A stretch of DNA of 64,000 bases. Source: Pseudomonas sp. G.S.17. GTDB lineage: Bacteria > Pseudomonadota > Gammaproteobacteria > Pseudomonadales > Pseudomonadaceae. Below the pieces are notes generated by a model. That model was given only the letters and a program-made list of their open reading frames with translations. It had not been told where the DNA came from and made no database searches. A program made the translations under genes and the position numbers. Shown here one piece after another: positions 9,344-18,164 of this stretch; positions within the stretch are counted from its first letter, which is position 1; the number at the start of each line of letters is the position of its first letter. The DNA lies in the NCBI RefSeq assembly GCF_038096165.1, contig NZ_CP151076.1, forward strand, positions 2,046,001 through 2,110,000. The letters are read 5' to 3'.

Positions 9344-10015
9344 CTATCGAAGGGGCGAGCGGGCGCTGAACAACGCCACTTTGCCTACCACTTCAACGCT
9401 GACATCCGCAAAGTGCTGAGCCAGTGCGCTACGCAGTCCGGCAAGCGTGTCGTTGCGGTTACCGAAAATGCCCTTCTTGTTGTAAACCGCCATTAATTTG
9501 CTGCCAAAGCCATTGTGGTTGGCTTCGTCGCCCAAAATCGTTGCTCCGAACAGGACTCCGTTGTCAGCCAGCCGGGATTTGAGATTGCCAAACACCACCG
9601 CCTTGTCGGCCATGGTGCCAGGCAGGCAATACAGCAGGTAAAACAGCGATATCGAATCACAGACCGCGACCTGTTCATCATTCAACGGCTGGAATACATC
9701 GTGCTGCACGACCCGAGTATCAGGACGGCCGAGGCGTTGGCGTGCGGCTTCAAGGCTGCTGGGGTTCAGGTCGAGCAAAGTTACCTGGGTGCTGGCCGGC
9801 AAATTGGCGTTGGCCAGGTAATAACCTGTGCCAACGCCAACATCCAGATGGCGTGCGCCAACGTGACGATTGAAAAAAGGCTGTAGCACTTTTCTGGTTG
9901 GACACTGCCAGGCAAACCGATTGGAAACTCCAAGTACCCAGCCGTCATAGAGCTTCAAGGTCAGGGGCGAATAAACAGCGGCGCCAGCTTGAGACGACTG
10001 GGTCATGGGGGTCAT
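9344..10015 (-). CDS. class I SAM-dependent methyltransferase
   Basis: 223 residues. The SAM-binding motif I is HLDVGVGTGYYLAN (about residues 57-70), followed by the acidic end of strand beta-2 LLDLNPSSL and post-motif VQHDVFQP. Overall it resembles small-molecule (often polyketide- or quinone-type) methyltransferases. It starts with MTPMTQSSQ and its ATG overlaps the stop of the DUF6388-like gene by 4 bases, so the two are co-transcribed and probably translationally coupled. The substrate is unknown. Confidence 0.88.
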   Translation of the reverse strand: MTPMTQSSQAGAAVYSPLTLKLYDGWVLGVSNRFAWQCPTRKVLQPFFNRHVGARHLDVGVGTGYYLANANLPASTQVTLLDLNPSSLEAARQRLGRPDTRVVQHDVFQPLNDEQVAVCDSISLFYLLYCLPGTMADKAVVFGNLKSRLADNGVLFGATILGDEANHNGFGSKLMAVYNKKGIFGNRNDTLAGLRSALAQHFADVSVEVVGKVALFSARSPLR

Positions 10016-10305
10016 TCCTCGATGGCATTGAGCTCGCGATATTCATCCCAATCCATACCCAGCGTTTCGGCCACCTGCTGATGGGCTTCCAGGCGCATGG
10101 ACTTGAGTTGCTCAGGGGATTCGGCGACCAGCTGCAACGCCAGTTCCCAGGGTTCGATGCCGAGGTCTTCGGCTTCATCCTCAAATGCCCATTGGGTCTG
10201 CTGCTTCTGTTCTTCGACGCTCAGCTGCTTGATTTCATCTTCGAGGATCGGGTTGGTGGTGAGGTATTTCGCCAGGGCGACGTCGTTCCATTCAAGTAGG
10301 TTCAT
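10012..10305 (-). CDS. small acidic DUF6388-like protein
   Basis: 97 residues starting MNLLEWNDVALAKYL at 10305, preceded by the ribosome-binding sequence CAGGAGT; a longer frame to 10419 lacks such a site. The protein is strongly acidic and helical (LAKYLTTNPILEDEI, EDLGIEPWELALQL, AETLGMDWDEYREL). It resembles the Pseudomonas DUF6388 family from memory. It is upstream of, and overlaps, the methyltransferase gene. Function unknown. Confidence 0.72.
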   Translation of the reverse strand: MNLLEWNDVALAKYLTTNPILEDEIKQLSVEEQKQQTQWAFEDEAEDLGIEPWELALQLVAESPEQLKSMRLEAHQQVAETLGMDWDEYRELNAIEE

Positions 10306-10513
10306 GCGGTACTCCTGCAGGTTTGGATCGAGTCGAAGAAGGTCGAACTGCACAGTTGCAGACTCGACGGCAAGGCGCGATTGTGCGCGATACCCCGGCT
10401 GGCTTCCAGTGCAACGCAATTGACTTCGTGGATAAATCCGAATTTACGGAGAGTTCTGTAGGAGATAGCGCTATATAGCTGACGCATACGCGGTTGCAGA
10501 GGGCGCGCCGGGT

Positions 10514-10608
10514 TTGTGGGAGCGAATTTATTCGCGAAGCGGTAGAGCCAGCAGTGGAGACATTGCTGACCGGATCGACGCTTTCCCGGATGAATCCGGC
10601 CCCCACGG
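10514..10608. repeat. REP-like palindromic doublet
   Basis: GTGGGAGCGAATTTATTCGCGAAGC at the left and a CCGGATGAATCCGGCCCCCAC element at the right, each with short internal dyads and facing outward ends GTGGG/CCCAC. It is typical of dispersed Pseudomonas intergenic REP units. It lies between the convergent ends or starts of neighbouring genes, close to the inaA-like stop. Confidence 0.6.
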
Positions 10609-10625
10609 AGCGGTCGACCGTACCG

Positions 10626-11303
10626 CTACACAGCCCTGCCAAACTCGGCGTGATACACCTTGAGGAAATACGCCCACTCGGTATCAGTCCAGGACGAATG
10701 GCGTCGTAATTGGCGAAGGTCGTGGCGCGCGGCTCCCAGGGAGGTAATCCGGCGATGGGATTTTTCCAGGTCGAGCAGGGCCAGTTCGAATTGCGGACCG
10801 TCGATGGACGTCACGACTTTGACGAAAATATGTTTGGACCGCATGCAGCTGTGTTGCCAGTAACCGAGGTGCAGACGCGACAACAGGAACGCCAACCGCT
10901 CGAACAAGCGCAGATGTTCGTCAGGCGAATACCGTTCGCGAGCTCCATCCGCATACCAGGAGTCCAGATCCTGGAAGCCGTTGAGATCCTGCGTGACCAG
11001 CACGCCCTGCCAGACGCCATCAACTTTGCGAGCGCCATAAAAAATTGGCTTGGGCGCTGCTACATCAAGCTGGTCAAGTTTGGTCAGTGCACGTCCTTCG
11101 CGCAGGACAGTCGGCCTGCCGAACGGATAACGGGGGCTGCGGTAAAGATGACCGGTCTGCCGTTTTACATACACGACGGTTCCGTTATGAACGACTCGCT
11201 GAACCCCGCTGGTACCACTGCGCCGTACATTAGGTTCTTCAACCCAAGTTCCCTGCGTTTCCCACCAATAAGCGAAGTTTTCCTGCACAGTAGACGTCCC
11301 CAT
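10626..11303 (-). CDS. lipopolysaccharide kinase InaA family protein
   Basis: 225 residues. It has the kinase-like fold of the InaA/WaaP group: VVYVKRQTGHLYRSPRYPFGRPTVLREG contains the ATP-lysine and the conserved Arg/Pro segment, HLGYWQHSCMRSKHIFV carries the catalytic-loop region, and ALLDLEKSHR matches the metal-binding Asp of the DFE/DLE motif. InaA-like proteins are induced by acid or stress and are presumed to phosphorylate LPS core sugars or related glycolipids. It is monocistronic as far as can be seen. Confidence 0.87.
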   Translation of the reverse strand: MGTSTVQENFAYWWETQGTWVEEPNVRRSGTSGVQRVVHNGTVVYVKRQTGHLYRSPRYPFGRPTVLREGRALTKLDQLDVAAPKPIFYGARKVDGVWQGVLVTQDLNGFQDLDSWYADGARERYSPDEHLRLFERLAFLLSRLHLGYWQHSCMRSKHIFVKVVTSIDGPQFELALLDLEKSHRRITSLGAARHDLRQLRRHSSWTDTEWAYFLKVYHAEFGRAV

Positions 11304-11616
11304 TACTGTTTCCTGTCCGATTATTATCCTTTGTCAGTCTCATTGAGTTGACAGTTTCATCGGAGAATAAAACAACTATTGTCACTGTGATAGGGATAGT
11401 TGGCAGGTACTTGACGGTCGGCCATTGAACCAATAGTCATTGGTGTCAGTACCATTACGGTGGCCTGTACGTCCAGCGTAGGCAGGACTGTATGCGTCGC
11501 TGGTATCGACCTACTGGGACGTTTTATGACTGACCAGTCGTCAGGCCCAAGAAAATAGAAGGTGCTAAACCCCAAGGTCGTGGTCTGACTAGTATCAATT
11601 CAAGAAGACCCTGAAA
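11304..11616. other. intergenic stretch, no supported gene
   Basis: About 310 bases without a convincing reading frame. Short frames on the minus strand (for example 11357-11575) are not preceded by a good ribosome-binding site and were not called. Base composition is somewhat less GC-rich than the neighbouring core genes. Confidence 0.35.
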
Positions 11617-11844
11617 ATGCCCTGTCTTAAAATCGTTTCAGAAGGAAGCGGTGATCTGCTGGATGACCTGAATACCGCTACGGCTGAAATGATGTCGTTC
11701 GCCATCGGTGATGTTGGAGGTAGTGAGTGGCAAATCGCTCGGGCACGTCAAGAACATGCCTTTGAGAAATGGCACTGCTATATCAGCAGAGAACCGACCG
11801 TCAAGTTCAAGGGGCCACGCCTGGCCGAATCGTGTTTGACTTAG
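11617..11844 (+). CDS. hypothetical protein (75 aa)
   Basis: Starts with ATG after the purine-rich CAAGAAGACC. The peptide has a balanced, protein-like composition with a predicted helical centre (EWQIARARQEHAFEKWHCYIS) and no signal peptide. It resembles nothing I recognise. It sits alone in a low-density region next to an IS element, so it could be a remnant of an accessory gene or a real orphan small gene. Confidence 0.4.
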   Translation: MPCLKIVSEGSGDLLDDLNTATAEMMSFAIGDVGGSEWQIARARQEHAFEKWHCYISREPTVKFKGPRLAESCLT

Positions 11845-12212
11845 TCTGATGGCGGGGCGGCATCTCGATATAGGAAGCCTGTCGAACTTTCCTAGGCGGA
11901 AAAGTTCCGACTTCCACTAGAAGAAAAGTTAAAACGTCAGCGTGTGTGTAGTAAATGGTAGAGGGCTTCAAATTTTTAGCCTGTCATTTGCTCCTAACGC
12001 TTCAATCCAGCCTGTTCGACTCGCCGAAATGAACGACGGGTCATTGAACAGGTCCCTTATTCCAGCAGGCCAAAGCCTTGTTGCCGGTTGCTAGCTGAGT
12101 GTCGTCTTCCTTGCCTTGAGACATGACGGTCCGGAAATATAAGAGCTTGCCCGCCGCCGCCTCCCCGAAGCACAACAAATATATCCGAACTACCCAGACT
12201 GAGCCGTTTCAC
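11845..12212. other. intergenic stretch, no supported gene
   Basis: About 370 bases with no credible reading frame or recognised structure between the 75-aa orphan and the convergent chemoreceptor gene. Confidence 0.35.
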
Positions 12213-13838
12213 TCAAGTTTTAAATCGCAGAACCAGGTCATTCAGATTGACCGCGAGGCGCGATAGTTCATTACTTGCCATCAGAGTTTGCCGTGTACCT
12301 TCGCTGCTTTGTATCGCTAAATCGCGAATACTGATCAAGCTACGATCAACGTCCCGAGCTACATGGGCCTGTTCTTCGGACGCGGTGGCAATTTGGAGGT
12401 TTCGGTTGTTTATCTCGAGCACCGAATCCGTAATTTGACGCAGCGATTGTCCCGCATCTTCAGCAGTACGTTGGGTGCTGTGAACCTCCAGGGTACTGTT
12501 CTTCATGGATTCGACAGTTGCAGTAGAACCGGCTTGAATGGCGGAAATCATTTGTTCGATTTCTTGAGTAGACGTCTGTGTGCGATGCGCCAAGGCCCGA
12601 ACTTCGTCAGCAACTACGGCGAAACCACGACCCTGCTCCCCTGCGCGAGCTGCCTCAATGGCGGCGTTCAACGCCAGTAAATTGGTTTGCTCGGCAATCG
12701 CACGAATAACGCTGAGTACCTTACTGATATCTTGCGCCTGCGTAGCAAGGGCTTGGACCTGAGCAGATGAATCCTCCACCAACCCGGTTAGGTTTTGCAT
12801 AGCGACCAAGGTTTCAGCCACCTTTTTATTACCGACATCTGCGGAGAGGCTAGACTGTTTCGCAGCCTGGGATGTCGACGTCGCGTTTCTTGCAACCTCT
12901 TCAACAGCAGCGCTCATTTCAGTAACCGCGGTAGCGGCTTGTTCAATCTCACTGTTTTGTCGTTGAAGCGTGCGGTCAGCGCTTTCGGTTATAGAAGTCA
13001 TCTCTACTGCAGCGGTGCTTAGCTGGGCTGAAGCTCCTGATATTTCTTGAACAGTACCTCGCAGATTTTTTGCCATTAAGTTCAGTGCATTCATAAGTCT
13101 TGATGCTTCATCAGAACCTGTCACTTCAAGCTGACGAGTGAGGTCGCCTGCGGCGATATCCTCTGCTAATTTCAAGGACGAACTAATAGGGGTAACGATA
13201 CTTCTGGTTAGCGAAATGGCAAGAATGACTGTCAGGATTGAAGCGATAACGACAACTGCTATTAATACGTTCACGCTGTGGTCGTAGACGTCCCCGGCCT
13301 CAATGCCCGATTTTAGGGCCTCACGAGCGTTCTGCTCGCGCAAAACCGTTAGCTGGTCTTGATAAGCACTTGCCCTTTGCGCTTGTGCATTATTGGCAAT
13401 GGATACGGCTTTTTCATGATCAGTAGATTCCAGCGCTAACACCTGATTAAGGCCATCAATGTAGTCACGCATCAACCTGTCCGCCTGCTCGAACTGAGCC
13501 TGGTCGGTCTCGCCCGCAATCAGGTTTTTCCGATAAAATTCGGCACGTGCCTGAAGCGTTTTAATTGCTTCCTGGGTCTTCGTCAGCGATGCTGTGTGAA
13601 TGTCGGGCGCGGTACTTGCAAGCATTCTGATACTTTCAAGCCGGGCATGCAGTAGGGCAATCTGGATGTCATCAATGACCTGGATACTGGGCAGGGTATT
13701 TGTCTCTATATTCTGCTCGGCGCTCCTGAGATGCCGAATTTGGATATAAGAAAAGGCACCTAGTCCTATCAGTAAAATTGTGATGACGCCGAAACAGACG
13801 GCGGCTCTGCGCGCAATGTTCATTGACCTCAGGTTCAT
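12213..13838 (-). CDS. methyl-accepting chemotaxis protein with 4HB-type periplasmic sensor
   Basis: 541 residues. TM1 lies at about 10-30; a ~160-residue all-helical periplasmic domain matches the four-helix-bundle MCP sensor (4HB_MCP_1); TM2 lies at about 188-210, followed by HAMP ([22 protein letters not shown]) and a signalling domain with the hairpin tip [32 protein letters not shown]. It signals through CheA/CheW to the flagellar motor or another chemosensory pathway. The ligand is unknown. The ATG at 13838 was chosen over internal MNIARR. An IS5 element is inserted 150 bases upstream of the start, which may have changed the promoter. Confidence 0.93.
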   Translation of the reverse strand: MNLRSMNIARRAAVCFGVITILLIGLGAFSYIQIRHLRSAEQNIETNTLPSIQVIDDIQIALLHARLESIRMLASTAPDIHTASLTKTQEAIKTLQARAEFYRKNLIAGETDQAQFEQADRLMRDYIDGLNQVLALESTDHEKAVSIANNAQAQRASAYQDQLTVLREQNAREALKSGIEAGDVYDHSVNVLIAVVVIASILTVILAISLTRSIVTPISSSLKLAEDIAAGDLTRQLEVTGSDEASRLMNALNLMAKNLRGTVQEISGASAQLSTAAVEMTSITESADRTLQRQNSEIEQAATAVTEMSAAVEEVARNATSTSQAAKQSSLSADVGNKKVAETLVAMQNLTGLVEDSSAQVQALATQAQDISKVLSVIRAIAEQTNLLALNAAIEAARAGEQGRGFAVVADEVRALAHRTQTSTQEIEQMISAIQAGSTATVESMKNSTLEVHSTQRTAEDAGQSLRQITDSVLEINNRNLQIATASEEQAHVARDVDRSLISIRDLAIQSSEGTRQTLMASNELSRLAVNLNDLVLRFKT

Positions 13839-13983
13839 GGTGGGCTCCAGCGGTTTATTAGGAGGAATTCTGAAATCCGTTCCAACAACTAGGTTGTCTG
13901 CTGATGAAGACGTTGCTTTAATTTTTTAATAAACTTCAGGAGCGAAAATAATTGACGTCAACAGTTTTCCTGCGTGTCAGTGT

Positions 13984-13987
13984 CTAG
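13984..13987. repeat. target-site duplication of the IS5-family element (left copy)
   Basis: CTAG directly before the left terminal repeat; an identical CTAG follows the right terminal repeat at 15180-15183. The YTAR type of duplication is what IS5-group elements generate. Confidence 0.8.
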
Positions 13988-15179
13988 GGAAGGTCTGAAA
14001 TAGGCAGACGTTTTCAACGGCCCCGTTGCTTGAGGCTCAAAAAATGTCGACTCAATCGAAAATCAGACCTTTTCCTCTATTAATTCCCCTTTTTTCTGCG
14101 TATGAGCGCTTTTCAGCGCTCATTGTCCGCAATACAGACGCACCTCTCCTGCATTCAGCAATCGTTTTCGCATCATCCACAGGTTCGACAGCGCAAACAG
14201 CGTGGTCTGCTGTGCGGTGTTTTTAACAAGGCCCCGGAAGCGCACTTTCGTATAACCAAACTGACGCTTGATCACTCGAAACGGATGCTCAACCTTGGCA
14301 CGCAGCTGAGCTTTCGCGTATTCGATTTTGCGACGCATGCGCCCGATCAGGCTCTTCTTTGCATGCTTTTTATAGCTGCTGGGCCGCGCCGCAATCGACC
14401 AGATCATTTGGCGATCTTGATGCTCGGGACGCTTTTCGACGCCGGTGTAACCGGCATCGCCAGAGACGTAAGTTTCTTCTCCGTGCAGTAACTGATCGAC
14501 CTGGGTTACGTCCGCCACATTCGCCGCAGTGCCCACTACGCTATGCACCAAACCGGATTCGGCATCGACACCGATGTGCGATTTCATCCCGAAGAAATAT
14601 TGATTTCCTTTCTTCGTCTGGTGCATCTCAGGGTCACGTTTTCCGTCCTTGTTCTTGGTCGAACTCGGCGCATGAATGATCGTCGCATCGACCACGGTGC
14701 CTTGGCGCAGCAACAAACCACGGTCGCCCAAATAGCCATTGATCACCTGCAAAATCCCGCCGGCCAACTCATGTTTTTCCAGCAGTCGGCGGAAATTGAG
14801 GATCGTGGTTTCGTCCGGAATCCGATCCAGATGCAGCCCGGCAAACTGGCGCAAAATTGTGGTTTCGTAGAGCGATTCTTCCATGGCCGGGTCGCTATAA
14901 CCGAACCAGTTTTGCATCAAATGAACCCGCAACATCGCCATCAACGGATAGGCCGGACGACCACCTTCGCCCTTCGGATAGTGCGGTTCGATCAGTTTGA
15001 TCAAGCCATTCCAGGGCACGACCTGATCCATCTCGTTCAGGAAGCGCTCACGGCGGGTTTGTTTGCGTTTGCCAGCATATTCGGCGTCAGCGAAGGAGAT
15101 TTGCTTCATCGGGGCTCAACCGTCCGGTGTTTGGGACTGGCGTATTTCACCAGATTTGGAAGTCTTTTTCAGAGTTTCC
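13988..15179 (-). mobile_element. complete IS5-family insertion sequence, 1192 bp
   Basis: The ends are imperfect inverted repeats: GGAAGGTCTGAAATAG at the left and GGAAACTCTGAAAAAG (reverse complement of the right end), 13 of 16 matching. They are flanked by CTAG duplications. The length is close to that of IS5 itself (about 1195 bp). It carries one intact transposase gene on the minus strand. The intact gene and exact duplication suggest a recent, possibly still mobile insertion. Confidence 0.9.
14120..15109 (-). CDS. IS5-family transposase
   Basis: 329 residues, full length. The N-terminal domain (RRERFLNEMDQVVPWNGLIKLIEPHYP) is characteristic of the IS5 subgroup. The DDE catalytic triad is visible as Asp in GTVVDATIIHAPS, Asp in YVSGDAGYTG and Glu in RAKVEHPFRVIKRQFGY, the last matching the Y-R-E-K signature region. 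It performs cut-and-paste transposition of the surrounding 1192-bp element. There is no frameshift or internal stop. Confidence 0.94.
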   Translation of the reverse strand: MKQISFADAEYAGKRKQTRRERFLNEMDQVVPWNGLIKLIEPHYPKGEGGRPAYPLMAMLRVHLMQNWFGYSDPAMEESLYETTILRQFAGLHLDRIPDETTILNFRRLLEKHELAGGILQVINGYLGDRGLLLRQGTVVDATIIHAPSSTKNKDGKRDPEMHQTKKGNQYFFGMKSHIGVDAESGLVHSVVGTAANVADVTQVDQLLHGEETYVSGDAGYTGVEKRPEHQDRQMIWSIAARPSSYKKHAKKSLIGRMRRKIEYAKAQLRAKVEHPFRVIKRQFGYTKVRFRGLVKNTAQQTTLFALSNLWMMRKRLLNAGEVRLYCGQ

Positions 15180-15183
15180 CTAG

Positions 15184-15450
15184 CAGAGCTGATTTTCCGA
15201 AGATAGAGCGGAGATTGTGAAAATATCGTCTTTTAAAAATGACGGTTTCATAGCTGTTAAGTGATGGGGTGGGAGACGGATTGGTGAACGTCCAAAGCAT
15301 TCCTGTGGTGTTGGCGCGCGAAGGTAGCCGAATGATTTATCGCCGATGGGCACGATGAAAAACAAACGGAGAGAATTACCTCGGAGCTGGTGCCAAACAT
15401 CACGCTAAGTGATGCCAAATCCAGCGCCAACTTACGCTAAAACTTAGGCC
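15184..15450. other. intergenic stretch, no supported gene
   Basis: Sequence between the IS5 element and the tRNA-Ser terminator. No reading frame with a credible start was found. It represents the right flank of the IS insertion site. Confidence 0.35.
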
Positions 15451-15497
15451 AAAAACACAAAACCCCTGACATTCGCTAGGAATATCAAGGGTTTGGG
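15451..15497 (-). terminator. terminator of tRNA-Ser
   Basis: Read on the minus strand: AACCCTTGATATTC pairs with GAATGTCAGGGGTT (14-bp stem with two mismatches, 5-nt loop) and is followed by a T-rich tract. It begins 13 bases after the tRNA 3' end. Confidence 0.7.
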
Positions 15498-15509
15498 TTG
15501 TTTCTAATA

Positions 15510-15599
15510 TGGCGGTGAGGGAGGGATTCGAACCCTCGATACAATTTCTTGTATACACACTTTCCAGGCGTGCTCCTTAAGCCTCTCGGACACCTCACC
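15510..15599 (-). tRNA. tRNA-Ser, anticodon GGA
   Basis: 90 nt including an encoded CCA. The acceptor stem GGTGAGG/CCTCACC has discriminator G, the anticodon loop reads CTGGAAA (anticodon GGA, reading UCC/UCU), the long variable arm expected for serine lies before the T arm, and the T arm contains GGGTTCGAATCCC. All stems can be formed by eye. Confidence 0.95.
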
Positions 15600-15702
15600 G
15601 AATCTCGTCACACCGTTGGTCTGTCGAGGCGCGCTAATGTAGTCGAAGGCTTTGCCGAACGCAAAGGTTTTTTTCAGAATTTTCATGTGCTTAAGCAAAT
15701 GC

Positions 15703-15745
15703 CAGGCGTTGGCCGCGCGTCCGTGTGGTGCGCGGCCAACGCCTG
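15703..15745. terminator. strong 16-bp hairpin downstream of the SDR gene
   Basis: CAGGCGTTGGCCGCGC and its exact reverse complement are separated by 11 bases, 20 bases past the stop of the minus-strand SDR gene. It has no long T-run, but the stem is very stable; a terminator or mRNA 3' stabiliser is the likely role. Confidence 0.6.
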
Positions 15746-15764
15746 AAGCTGCGGGCGGCGCGGA

Positions 15765-16514
15765 TCAGGCGCCGAAGCCGCCGTCGATGGTCAGGCTGGC
15801 GCCGGTGATGTAGCCGGCTTCCGGGCCTGCCAGGTAAGCGACGAAGCTGGCAATTTCTTCGACGTGTCCGTAGCGTCCAACGGCCATCATCGGGATCAGC
15901 GATTCAGCGAAGTCGCCGCTGGCCGGGTTCATGTCGGTGTCGACCGGGCCGGGTTGCACGTTGTTGATGGTGATGCCCCGTGGGCCGAGGTCGCGGGCCA
16001 GGCCTTTGGTCAGGCCGACCAGTGCCGATTTGCTCATGGCATACACGCCGCCGCCGGCGAAGGGCATGCGGTCGGCGTTGGTGCTGCCGATGTTGATGAC
16101 ACGACCGCCGTCGCCCATGTGCCGCGCGGCTTCCTGGGTGGCGATGAATACGCTGCGTACGTTGATGCTCAGGGTCCGGTCGAAGTCTTCCAGGCTGAAC
16201 TCTTCCAGCGGGCCGATGGCCAGCACGCCTGCGTTGTTGACGAGGATGTCCAGGCGGCCAAAGGTTTTCACTGTGTTGTCGACAGCCGCACGGATGGCGT
16301 CGGCGTCGGCGCTGTCTGCGTGAATTGCCAAGGCCTTGCCGCCGTTGATGGTGATGCTGTCTTGCAGTTCGCGGGCCTTGGCTTCGGAGCTGACAAAAGT
16401 GAAGGCAACCGCCGCGCCTTGTTCGGCCAGGCGTTTGACGATGGCTGCGCCGATACCGCGTGAGCCGCCTTGAACGAGTGCTACTTTACCGCTGAGGACT
16501 GTTTGCTGAGTCAT
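15765..16514 (-). CDS. SDR family oxidoreductase
   Basis: 249 residues. The NAD(P)-binding motif GGSRGIGAA sits at about residue 16-24, NNAG in the middle, the catalytic Ser near INIGSTNADR and the YAMSK pair later; the C-terminus TIDGGFGA is typical of 3-ketoacyl-reductase-like SDRs. Its reaction is an NAD(P)H-dependent carbonyl reduction on an unknown substrate. It is divergent from a LysR regulator, which probably controls it, with a T-N11-A-like dyad in between. Confidence 0.92.
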   Translation of the reverse strand: MTQQTVLSGKVALVQGGSRGIGAAIVKRLAEQGAAVAFTFVSSEAKARELQDSITINGGKALAIHADSADADAIRAAVDNTVKTFGRLDILVNNAGVLAIGPLEEFSLEDFDRTLSINVRSVFIATQEAARHMGDGGRVINIGSTNADRMPFAGGGVYAMSKSALVGLTKGLARDLGPRGITINNVQPGPVDTDMNPASGDFAESLIPMMAVGRYGHVEEIASFVAYLAGPEAGYITGASLTIDGGFGA

Positions 16515-16607
16515 GTCGTTCTCCAGATCGTTGGGGAGTTGAGTTGATGGGGGCCAGTATCCGGCGTCGATTGCATCCTGAGTAGCGGGTAATTGCGATA
16601 GTCTGTG

Positions 16608-16622
16608 TAAACCAAAAGTTTA
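16608..16622. promoter_or_regulatory. candidate LysR-type operator
   Basis: TAAAC-CAAAA-GTTTA: a 5-bp inverted repeat with a 5-base spacer, fitting the T-N11-A pattern of LysR binding sites. It is placed 13 bases before the LysR start, between it and the divergent SDR gene. Confidence 0.45.
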
Positions 16623-16634
16623 GAATCGCCTGTC

Positions 16635-17558
16635 ATGGAAAATTTCAGCAGTATCGAATGCTTTGTGCGCAGCGCCGAAGTCGGCAGCTTTGCCGAGGCT
16701 GCGCGACGCCTGAGCCTGACGCCCGCAGCCGTGGGCAAAAGCGTCGCCAAGCTGGAAGCGCGCCTGGGCGTGCGGTTGTTCCAGCGTAGTACGCGCAGCC
16801 TGACGTTGACCGAAGCCGGCCAGCGATTTCTCGGCGAGGTCAGTGCCAGCCTCAATACCATCCAGAACGCCGTCGCCAACCTGGCCAGCGCCGAAGGGCA
16901 ACCGACCGGTACGCTCAAGGTCAGCATGGGCACGGTGTTTGGGCGCCTGTATATCCTGCCGTTATTGGGTGAATTCTTGCGGCGTTATCCGGCCATAACG
17001 CCGGATTGGCATTTCGATAACCGGCAGGTGGACCTGATCGGGCAGGGCTTCGATGCAGCCATTGGTGGCGGTTTTGATCTGCCCCAAGGGGTCGTCGCCC
17101 GCAAGCTGACCCCAGCCCATCGCGTCCTGGTGGCGTCGCCGGATTATCTTGTTGAGCACCCGGACATCAAGCATCCGGAAGATCTGCAAGGCCAAGCGGG
17201 GATTTTGATTCGCTCGCCACAGACCGGCCGAATCCGCAGTTGGCCGCTGACCCATCGCAATCAGGAACACAGCCCGCTGAGCCTCAAGGCACGCATGACC
17301 ATGAGTGACTCGGAAGCCGCCTGTGCGGCGGCTGAGCAAGGCTTGGGTATCGCGCTGGTCAGCATGCCGTTCGCTGTGCCTTATCTGCGCAGTGGCGCAT
17401 TGCAGCGCGTGTTGCCTGACTGGTATGTGGATGACGGCAATATTTCGTTGTACTACAGCGAGCACAAATTGCTGCCGGGCAAGACCCGGGCCTTTGTCGA
17501 CTTTGTCATCGAACAGTTTGCCCGGCAGAATCTGGCCCAAGTGTTCAGCGCGATTTAA
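16635..17558 (+). CDS. LysR family transcriptional regulator
   Basis: 307 residues. The N-terminal winged HTH (MENFSSIECFVRSAEVGSFAEAARRLSLTPAAVGKSVAKLE) is followed by a LysR substrate-binding domain. The AaeR/DmlR-type start and the QRSTRSLTLTEAG segment are typical. It probably represses or activates the divergent SDR gene in response to a small effector, which is unidentified. Only 27 bases separate it from the downstream hydrolase gene, so those two may be co-transcribed. Confidence 0.92.
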   Translation: MENFSSIECFVRSAEVGSFAEAARRLSLTPAAVGKSVAKLEARLGVRLFQRSTRSLTLTEAGQRFLGEVSASLNTIQNAVANLASAEGQPTGTLKVSMGTVFGRLYILPLLGEFLRRYPAITPDWHFDNRQVDLIGQGFDAAIGGGFDLPQGVVARKLTPAHRVLVASPDYLVEHPDIKHPEDLQGQAGILIRSPQTGRIRSWPLTHRNQEHSPLSLKARMTMSDSEAACAAAEQGLGIALVSMPFAVPYLRSGALQRVLPDWYVDDGNISLYYSEHKLLPGKTRAFVDFVIEQFARQNLAQVFSAI

Positions 17559-17585
17559 CCCCTATCAAACGGAGCCAGGTCTTTT

Positions 17586-18164
17586 ATGGACATTCTCGCC
17601 AATGCCACATTGGTCATTATCGACATGCAACAAGGCATTCGGCATCCGAAACTCGGCCGTCGCAACAATCCCGAGGCCGATGCCAACATGCTCAGGCTGT
17701 TGCAGGCATGGCGCAGCAGCCAGCGGCCGGTGATTCACGTGCGGCATTTTTCCCGTACGCCAACTTCGGTGTTCTGGCCGGAGCAATCCGGTGTGAAATA
17801 TCAGCCGAAATTTTTGCCGGTCAATGGTGAAGCGGAAATCCAGAAACAGGTGCCCGACGCCTTTTGCGGGACGTTGCTGGAAGAGTGGCTGCGAACCGAT
17901 TCAATCAGTCAGTTGGTGATCGTTGGGGTCGCCACCAACAACTCGGTGGAGTCCACCGCACGCAGCGGTGGCAACCTCGGTTTCGAGGTGATCGTGGCCC
18001 ATGACGCCTGCTTTACCTTCGATCAGGCGGATTTTTTCGGCACGCCTCACAGCGCGGAAGAGGTCCACGCCATGTCCTTGGGCAATCTGCACGGCGAATA
18101 CGCCACGGTGCTGGCCACAGACGAAATCCTCAAGGGTTTTGCAGAAACACCACATAACCTCTGA
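17586..18164 (+). CDS. isochorismatase/cysteine hydrolase family protein with Ser at the nucleophile position
   Basis: 192 residues. Asp13 lies in VIIDMQQGI, the general-base position of the family. The motif that normally carries the catalytic Cys reads GVATNNSVESTAR, giving Ser120 instead. Such TNNSVE variants occur in a recurrent subfamily from memory, and activity may differ from amidase or isochorismatase reactions. The substrate is unknown. The gene follows the LysR gene closely, and its 3' end overlaps the convergent DUF3142 gene by 35 bases. Confidence 0.88.
   Translation: MDILANATLVIIDMQQGIRHPKLGRRNNPEADANMLRLLQAWRSSQRPVIHVRHFSRTPTSVFWPEQSGVKYQPKFLPVNGEAEIQKQVPDAFCGTLLEEWLRTDSISQLVIVGVATNNSVESTARSGGNLGFEVIVAHDACFTFDQADFFGTPHSAEEVHAMSLGNLHGEYATVLATDEILKGFAETPHNL

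Noticed and set aside
11357..11575. 72-residue minus-strand frame near inaA
   Set aside because: No Shine-Dalgarno site and no recognisable motif; could be debris.
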